Translations under genes and position numbers: made by a program
Notes under the pieces: generated by a model
Database searches by the model: none
What the model saw: only the letters and a program-made list of their open reading frames with translations
What the model was told of the DNA's origin: nothing
NCBI GenBank assembly: GCA_944358795.1
Contig: CALVRW010000001.1
Span: forward strand, 1-38,192
DNA: 38,192 nucleotides
Direction: 5' to 3'
Origin: an uncultured Bacilli bacterium
Lineage (GTDB): Bacteria; Bacillota_I; Bacilli_A; RF39; UBA660
Shown here: piece after piece, positions 33,732-38,192 of the stretch
Layout: each line of letters begins with the position of its first letter
Numbering within the stretch: the stretch's first letter is position 1

Positions 33732-33825
33732 CAGTTTAAAGAAGAAACACGATAATCTGGATTTTATATGGAGGTAATGAAAGTGGATGATAATGTAAAT
33801 GGAAAATTATATTATCCACTTTTTT
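33732..33825 (+). ncRNA. Predicted short transcript or leader (about 95 nt)
   Basis: The segment lies between a promoter and a strong terminator, so it could be a small RNA or a leader attenuating the ABC exporter gene. It contains a 34-codon frame from ATG 33768 (GGAGGTAATG) that reads through the terminator to a TGA at 33872. That frame looks incidental. No known riboswitch is recognised. Confidence 0.35.
33780..33825 (+). terminator. Terminator/attenuator upstream of the ABC exporter gene
   Basis: Stem AAAGTGGAT (33780-33788) / ATCCACTTT (33814-33822), extended by imperfect ATAAT/ATTAT pairing, then six T (33820-33825). Confidence 0.7.
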
Positions 33826-33828
33826 CTG

Positions 33829-33859
33829 TTGACTCTCTCCTTATGTGTAGTGTTATAGT
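33829..33859 (+). promoter_or_regulatory. Promoter candidate of the ABC exporter gene
   Basis: -35 TTGACT (33829-33834) and -10 TATAGT (33854-33859) at a long 19-nt spacing. It puts the transcript start near 33866. Confidence 0.5.
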
Positions 33860-33871
33860 ATGTGCGAGGTG

Positions 33872-35611
33872 ATGAAACTGAAAAAGAATTTAGAAGATTT
33901 TAAAATTTTAAAAAAGTATCTAAAGAATAAAAAATTATTATGTACTGTTTATGTTATTTTGGTATTCTCAGATATTATTCCATCGATTTTAGGTGGCTTA
34001 ATATGGGGATTTGCTTTAGAAGCATTATTAAAAGGAACCTTCGAACAATTTCTAATATTGATTATTCTTTATGGAGGAATGGATGTCTTATTTAATGGTA
34101 TTATCAGTAATATTCAAGGACGAATATTCATCCACTTAGAAAATGAATTTATTCGTAATGCGACGAAAGATTTATATCATAAAATAAATGACTTACCAGC
34201 TCGTGCTTTTGAAGAAAAAGGAGTAGGGGAATTTATTAATCGTATTTGTCATGATCCAGAACAAATTGTTTCTTTATTAAATCAGCTAGTTCGTTTGTTA
34301 TCAAGAAGTATTTCGGGAATAGTCGCATTAGTATTTGCTTTTTCTCTATCTATTGTCTTAGGAATCGAAGTTTTAATTTTTGCCTTTATTATGGGAATTT
34401 ATGCTTATAAGGTATTTCCTAAAGTTAAGAAAATACAAAAAGAAATTAAAGAAGAAACAGATAACTATGTTAAAACTGCAACCGAAAATCTTACTGGTAT
34501 TAGAGAGATAAAATCATTAGGTATTAAAAATGAAACAGAGAAAAAATTATTTGTTTCTGTTGATACAATCTATGATCGTATGAAGAAAAGTAATATTTTT
34601 GAGACCAATTATTATTCTATCAATAATGCATTATACTATATGATGCAGACTGTTATTTATATTACCTGTGGGTATTTTGTAATGCAAGGAAATATTGCCT
34701 ATGCTATGTTTGTTACACTTAATACTTATTTATGGCGTATTGATTATGTCGTTGAAAATATTGGTCAATTTGGTATTAACTATAATAAGGTAGTTGTATC
34801 ACTTAATCGTATGTGTGATATTTTAATGAATCGACTTTATCAAGATGAAAAGTTTGGTACAACTGGCTTAAAAGAATGTAAAGGGATGATTGAATTTAAG
34901 AATGTTAAATTTCGTTATACAAAAGAGGAAGATGATGTTTTAAAAGGTATTCAAATGAAACTGTTACCAAATCGTAAAATTGCTATTGTTGGAAGAAGTG
35001 GTAATGGAAAGAGTACAATTTTTAATCTATTACTTCGCTATTTTGATGCGACGGAAGGGGAAATCTTAATTGATGGTGTTAATATTCAAGATTTAACAGA
35101 AGATAGTTTAAGAAATAATATTTCTATTATTAGACAGAGTCCTTATTTATTTAATATGAGTTTAATGGATAACTTTCGTATTGTAAAACCTGATATCACA
35201 TTAGAGGAAGTAAGAGAAGTATGTAAAAAAGCATATATTGATGATTATATTATGAGTTTACCAGACCAGTATGAAACGATTATTGGAGAAGGTGGAGTAA
35301 ACCTTAGTGGTGGTCAAAAGCAAAGAATTGCGATTGCTAGAACATTACTTTTAAATACGAAAATTATTTTATTTGATGAAGCAACGAGTGCTTTAGATAA
35401 TGAGTCACAAGAGTATATTAAAAAAACAATTGATGGGTTAGTAAAAGATCATACGGTTATTATTATTGCTCATCGTTTATCAACGATTATTGATGCAGAT
35501 GAAATTCATGTGATTCATGGAGGAAGAGAAATAGGATTAGGAACACATCAAGAATTACTAGAGACAAATGAAGTATACCAAAAATTATATCATACAGAAT
35601 CTTTAAATTAG
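33872..35611 (+). CDS. ABC exporter, fused permease and ATPase
   Basis: A 579-residue half-transporter of the type I exporter (MsbA/MdlB-like) class, working as a homo- or heterodimer. The membrane domain has about six helices (20-300). The nucleotide-binding domain carries Walker A GRSGNGKST (about 374-382), Q-loop IIRQSPYLF, signature LSGGQKQR (about 478-485), Walker B IILFDE and H-loop IIAHRLS. The start is uncertain. The ATG at 33872 directly abuts GAGGTG with no spacer, the ATG at 33860 lies upstream of the predicted transcript start, and an in-frame CTG at 33878 has ideal spacing. No second half-transporter is adjacent. The substrate may be a lipid, glycolipid or peptide. Confidence 0.88.
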   Translation: MKLKKNLEDFKILKKYLKNKKLLCTVYVILVFSDIIPSILGGLIWGFALEALLKGTFEQFLILIILYGGMDVLFNGIISNIQGRIFIHLENEFIRNATKDLYHKINDLPARAFEEKGVGEFINRICHDPEQIVSLLNQLVRLLSRSISGIVALVFAFSLSIVLGIEVLIFAFIMGIYAYKVFPKVKKIQKEIKEETDNYVKTATENLTGIREIKSLGIKNETEKKLFVSVDTIYDRMKKSNIFETNYYSINNALYYMMQTVIYITCGYFVMQGNIAYAMFVTLNTYLWRIDYVVENIGQFGINYNKVVVSLNRMCDILMNRLYQDEKFGTTGLKECKGMIEFKNVKFRYTKEEDDVLKGIQMKLLPNRKIAIVGRSGNGKSTIFNLLLRYFDATEGEILIDGVNIQDLTEDSLRNNISIIRQSPYLFNMSLMDNFRIVKPDITLEEVREVCKKAYIDDYIMSLPDQYETIIGEGGVNLSGGQKQRIAIARTLLLNTKIILFDEATSALDNESQEYIKKTIDGLVKDHTVIIIAHRLSTIIDADEIHVIHGGREIGLGTHQELLETNEVYQKLYHTESLN

Positions 35612-35634
35612 AAAGGTGATGGAACCTTTCTTTT
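35611..35634 (+). terminator. Terminator after the ABC exporter gene
   Basis: Stem GAAAGGT (35611-35617) / ACCTTTC (35624-35630), 6-nt loop, four T. It begins at the last base of the stop codon. Confidence 0.75.
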
Positions 35635-35638
35635 CTTA

Positions 35639-35667
35639 TTGACTTTATGGAAGAAAGACGATATAAT
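35639..35667 (+). promoter_or_regulatory. Promoter of perR-rubrerythrin-hydrogenase
   Basis: -35 TTGACT (35639-35644), 17-nt spacer, -10 TATAAT (35662-35667), with a predicted start near 35674. Confidence 0.8.
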
Positions 35668-35675
35668 GAAGTTGT

Positions 35676-35696
35676 AAGTAGTAATAATTACTACTT
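35676..35696. promoter_or_regulatory. PerR/Fur-type operator (21-bp perfect palindrome)
   Basis: AAGTAGTAAT-A-ATTACTACTT is a perfect 10-1-10 inverted repeat. Its core TAGTAAT-n-ATTACTA has the 7-1-7 geometry of PerR, Fur and Zur boxes. It sits 8 bp downstream of the -10 element, overlapping or just after the predicted transcript start, and 14 bp before perR. Repressor binding there would block initiation, so perR probably regulates itself and the genes behind it. Confidence 0.75.
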
Positions 35697-35709
35697 TAGG
35701 AGTGATAAT

Positions 35710-36093
35710 ATGAAGTATTCAAGACAACGAGAAGTCATACTAGAAGAAGTAAAGTCACGATATGACCATCCAACTGCTGATATGATTTATAAAGCGGTTT
35801 TAGAAAAAATACCAAATATTAGTTTAGGAACGGTATACCGTAATTTAAATCAGTTAGTAGAGCATGGTCTGATTAGAAAAATATTAATTCCTGATGATTC
35901 AGACCGTTTCGACTACTGTTTAAGCAATCATCAACATTTATATTGTACTGATTGTAAGAACGTATTTGATATTGAAAGTGATGTATTAAAAGGAATTGAT
36001 GCCGTGATTGAAAAAGAAACAAATTATACAATATTATCACATGAAATGGTGTTCACTGGATTTTGTGAAAGATGTAATAGAAAGAAGGATTAA
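35710..36093 (+). CDS. perR: Fur-family regulator, PerR-type peroxide sensor
   Basis: A 127-residue Fur-family repressor. The N-terminal winged helix holds KYSRQREVILEEV, HPTADMIYKAV and SLGTVYRNLNQLVEHGLI. Structural zinc cysteines: C79-x-x-C82 and C119-x-x-C122. The regulatory-metal ligands of B. subtilis PerR (H37, D85, H91, H93, D104) have counterparts: H20 in HPTAD, D68 in RFD, H74 and H76, and an Asp after the first CxxC. The Asp rather than Glu favours PerR over Fur or Zur. The ATG at 35710 follows AGGAGTGAT; a longer frame from 35647 would start upstream of the promoter's transcript start. A near-consensus palindrome precedes it, and rubrerythrin follows 3 nt later. Confidence 0.9.
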   Translation: MKYSRQREVILEEVKSRYDHPTADMIYKAVLEKIPNISLGTVYRNLNQLVEHGLIRKILIPDDSDRFDYCLSNHQHLYCTDCKNVFDIESDVLKGIDAVIEKETNYTILSHEMVFTGFCERCNRKKD

Positions 36094-36096
36094 AGT

Positions 36097-36636
36097 ATGG
36101 ATTTAAAAGGAACAAAAACTGAACAAAATTTAATGACTGCATTTGCAGGAGAAAGCCAAGCTAGAAATAAATATACTTATTTTGCTAGCAAAGCAAAAAA
36201 AGAAGGATATGAACAAATTTCTGCCATTTTTACAGAAACAGCTAATAATGAAAAAGAACATGCTAAATTATGGTTCAAATTATTAGAAGGTGGAGAAATT
36301 AAATCTACTATGGAAAACTTAGAAGCTGCAGCAGCAGGTGAAAATTATGAATGGACAGATATGTACGCTACATTTGCCAAAGAAGCAAAAGAAGAAGGAT
36401 TTGATCATATCGCATTCTTATTTGAAGGTGTTGCTAAGATTGAAAAAGAACATGAAAATAGATATTTAAGATTACTTGAAAATGTTAAAAACGGAGTTGT
36501 ATTCGAAAGTGAAGAACCAACAATGTGGATTTGTCGTAACTGTGGACATGTACACTATGGAAATGAAGCACCAGAAGTATGTCCAGTATGTTCTCATGCA
36601 AAAGCTTACTTTGAAAAAAGATGCGAAAACTATTAA
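36097..36636 (+). CDS. rbr: Rubrerythrin
   Basis: A 179-residue non-haem di-iron peroxidase that protects anaerobes by reducing hydrogen peroxide. The four-helix ferritin-like domain carries paired metal-binding motifs (E-S-Q-A-R-N-K-Y near the N-terminus, E-x-x-x-N-E-K-E-H in helix 2, E-x-x-x-x-I-E-K-E-H in helix 4). The C-terminal rubredoxin-like domain has [10 protein letters not shown] and CPVC. This is the classical domain order, not reverse rubrerythrin. It lies 3 nt after perR, so it is expected to be induced by peroxide through PerR. Confidence 0.95.
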   Translation: MDLKGTKTEQNLMTAFAGESQARNKYTYFASKAKKEGYEQISAIFTETANNEKEHAKLWFKLLEGGEIKSTMENLEAAAAGENYEWTDMYATFAKEAKEEGFDHIAFLFEGVAKIEKEHENRYLRLLENVKNGVVFESEEPTMWICRNCGHVHYGNEAPEVCPVCSHAKAYFEKRCENY

Positions 36637-36642
36637 GATAGA

Positions 36643-36668
36643 AAAAAGGGGAGCGAATGCTCCTTTTT
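36643..36668 (+). terminator. Terminator/attenuator between rubrerythrin and hydrogenase genes
   Basis: Stem AAAGGGGAGC / GCTCCTTTTT with G-U pairs and a GAAT loop. It lies just upstream of the hydrogenase ribosome binding site, so it may reduce read-through from the peroxide operon. Confidence 0.7.
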
Positions 36669-36680
36669 GTGGAGGTATAC

Positions 36681-38063
36681 GTGAGTAAACATGAATATGA
36701 GAAGGTAAGAGTACCGATTGAAGAAGATAATCCGGCGATTGTTAGAGATAATTCTAAATGTGTTTTATGTGGTGCATGTAAAAGTGTATGTAAATTTAGT
36801 CAAGGTGTATTTGGTAATTATAGTTTAGAAAAGACGGGAGATAAAGCAATTTGTATCAATTGTGGACAATGTACTTTGGTATGTCCAACAAATGCGATAA
36901 CAGAAGTAATGGATTATCATAAAGTAAAAGAGTTAGTAAAAGATCCAGATAAAATTGTAATTTTTCAAACATCACCATCCGTTAGAATTGCGACAAGTGA
37001 ATTATTTGGAATGGAACCTGGAACGCTAGTAGAAGGAAAGATTGTGTCAGCACTTAGAAAATTAGGAGCTCACTATGTGTTTGATACTACTTTTGGAGCT
37101 GATTTAACGATTATGGAAGAAGCAACAGAACTTGTAAGTAGAATAAAAAATGGTAGTACATTACCACAATTTACAAGTTGTTGTCCAGCTTGGGTAAACT
37201 TTATTGAAACGTTTTTTCCAGAATATATTCCAAATCTTTCTACTACGAAAAGTCCTATTTTAATGGAAGGTGCTGTGATTAAAACTTATTTTGCAGAAAA
37301 AATGCAACTAGATCCTACTAAAATAGTGAATGTTGCTGTTACACCTTGCACAGCGAAAAAAGGAGAAATCTTACGTGCAGAAATGAATAGTAGTAGTAAT
37401 TATCATCATATTGAATCTCTTAGAGATATGGATTATGTTATTACAACAAGAGAACTTGCTTTATGGTTAAAGGAAGAAGGAATTGATTTTCATTCCTTAG
37501 AGGATTCTACTTATGATGATTTACTAGGAAGAGGAACTGGAGCAGGACTTATTTTTGGAAATAGTGGTGGGGTTATGGAAGCCGCCTTAAGAACCAGTTA
37601 TTACTTGATTACAGGAGAGCATCCAAAAGATGATTTTCTAAATTATAATCCTGTTAGGGGACTTGATAATGTGAAAGTAGCAGAAGTTACCATTCAAGAT
37701 ACGCAGTTAAAAGTTGCGGTCATTAATGGAACGTTTCAGGCACGTAAATTTTTAACAACTTTAAAACAGACGAATGAACACTATGATTTTATTGAAGTGA
37801 TGTCTTGTCGTGGAGGTTGTATTGCTGGAGGAGGAACACCAAAAACGGAGATTCCTTTACCAGACGAAATTAAATTACAAAGAATGAAAGGATTATATCA
37901 AACGGATTCTGATTCTAAATTAAGAAATAGTTATGAAAACCCAGATATGAAAGAATTATATCAAACATTTTTAGAACAACCAGGTAGTCCTTTAGCACAT
38001 TCTTTATTACATACTTCTTATACATCAAAGAAAAGTATTCTTGGTGAAGAGGTTACTGTTTAG
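36681..38063 (+). CDS. [FeFe] hydrogenase, two-cluster N-terminal type
   Basis: A 460-residue iron-only hydrogenase. The N-terminal 2[4Fe-4S] domain has C27-x2-C30-x2-C33-x3-C37 and C58-x2-C61-x2-C64-x3-C68. H-cluster motifs: L1 TSCCPAW (165-171, keeping both the proton-transfer and the ligand Cys), L2 TPCTAKKGE and L3 EVMSCRGGCIAGGGTP. In standard catalytic enzymes L2 reads M-P-C and L3 reads C-P-G-G-C; here the Met is Thr and the Pro is Arg, so it may belong to a divergent (group B-like) class. The GTG at 36681 is chosen for GGAGG 5 nt upstream; an ATG at 36657 lies inside the preceding hairpin. There is no maturase (HydE/F/G) in the window. Confidence 0.92.
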   Translation: MSKHEYEKVRVPIEEDNPAIVRDNSKCVLCGACKSVCKFSQGVFGNYSLEKTGDKAICINCGQCTLVCPTNAITEVMDYHKVKELVKDPDKIVIFQTSPSVRIATSELFGMEPGTLVEGKIVSALRKLGAHYVFDTTFGADLTIMEEATELVSRIKNGSTLPQFTSCCPAWVNFIETFFPEYIPNLSTTKSPILMEGAVIKTYFAEKMQLDPTKIVNVAVTPCTAKKGEILRAEMNSSSNYHHIESLRDMDYVITTRELALWLKEEGIDFHSLEDSTYDDLLGRGTGAGLIFGNSGGVMEAALRTSYYLITGEHPKDDFLNYNPVRGLDNVKVAEVTIQDTQLKVAVINGTFQARKFLTTLKQTNEHYDFIEVMSCRGGCIAGGGTPKTEIPLPDEIKLQRMKGLYQTDSDSKLRNSYENPDMKELYQTFLEQPGSPLAHSLLHTSYTSKKSILGEEVTV

Positions 38064-38167
38064 AAAGAAAGAATAACCAAGGCCAATTTCATATAATGCC
38101 GTATTAAAGAGTTTAGGTAGATAATGTTTAATTATCAATACAGAATGAAATGAGAGGATAAGCATAT

Positions 38168-38192
38168 ATGGAAATATTGTTGGTCAGTAGTC
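38168..38192 (+). CDS. Start of an unidentified gene, cut by the window edge
   Basis: An ATG at 38168 behind GAGAGGAT opens a frame encoding MEILLVSS before the sequence ends. Too short to identify. The 104 nt between the hydrogenase stop and this start contain a TATAAT at 38091-38096 and a small GATAAT/ATTATC hairpin, with no clear terminator. Confidence 0.35.

Noticed and set aside
33768-33874. Small protein gene in the gap before the ABC exporter
   Set aside because: The 34-codon frame runs through a strong terminator hairpin and the following promoter; its coding potential looks incidental.
35647-35709. N-terminal extension of PerR from the ATG at 35647
   Set aside because: It starts before the -10 element and spans the palindromic operator; the Fur-family domain begins at KYSRQR after the ATG at 35710.
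1-38192. CRISPR arrays, tRNA or rRNA genes
   Set aside because: No regularly spaced direct repeats, no tRNA T-loop/CCA patterns and no rRNA-like stretches were recognised on either strand; the only long gap between genes is the structured RNA at 13576-14161.

Overview
The window is chromosomal DNA from a low-GC, AT-rich Gram-positive bacterium of the Bacilli/Erysipelotrichia/RF39 kind. A Bacilli-type DnaB/DnaI helicase-loading pair, RNase R, YidD, PerR, RsmE-MtaB order and strong AGGAGG-like ribosome binding sites all point that way. TGA is a stop codon (for example yidD ends in TGA), so this is not a TGA=Trp mycoplasma. An [FeFe] hydrogenase and rubrerythrin under a PerR-type regulator indicate an anaerobe.

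Layout. 1-1237 (minus strand): start of a probable ISAs1-type transposase cut by the window edge, a ZnuA-like lipoprotein that has lost its histidine ligands, and yidD. 1355-4756: two small proteins sharing a C-terminal tail, RNase III (rnc), an unknown 365-residue protein and a YebC/PmpR regulator. 4758-7364: two tandem amidoligase-like paralogues, then two divergent XRE regulators. 7457-13497: dnaB-like gene, dnaI, a degenerate RNase R-like protein and true RNase R. 13542-14767: a strong promoter, a roughly 585-nt structured RNA closed by a long-range helix, and a small membrane protein; I read these as OLE RNA and its partner OapA. 14823-17708: rsmE, an acidic membrane-anchored protein and mtaB.

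17710-35611 is a surface glycan locus. It holds a DUF6056-like membrane protein, two acyltransferase-3 proteins, a CDP-polyol precursor cassette (TarI-like cytidylyltransferase, GatD/TarJ-like dehydrogenase, pentulose-5-phosphate epimerase), a GT4, an O-antigen polymerase/ligase-like protein, two GT2 enzymes, a TagF/TarL-like polyol-phosphate transferase, a Wzx flippase, a split Alg14/Alg13-type transferase, a GtrB/GtrA pair and an ABC exporter. Together they suggest a polyol-phosphate-decorated polysaccharide or teichoic-acid-like polymer assembled on undecaprenyl phosphate. 35662-38063 is an oxidative-stress/redox unit (perR, rubrerythrin, [FeFe] hydrogenase) behind a 21-bp perfect palindrome that looks like a Fur-family operator.

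The items most worth a second look are the OLE RNA/OapA pair, the RNase R-like pseudo-nuclease beside rnr, the tandem amidoligase pair, the His-less metal-binding lipoprotein, and the two small proteins with a common C-terminal tail. Functional names rest on motif recognition by eye; no database search was run.
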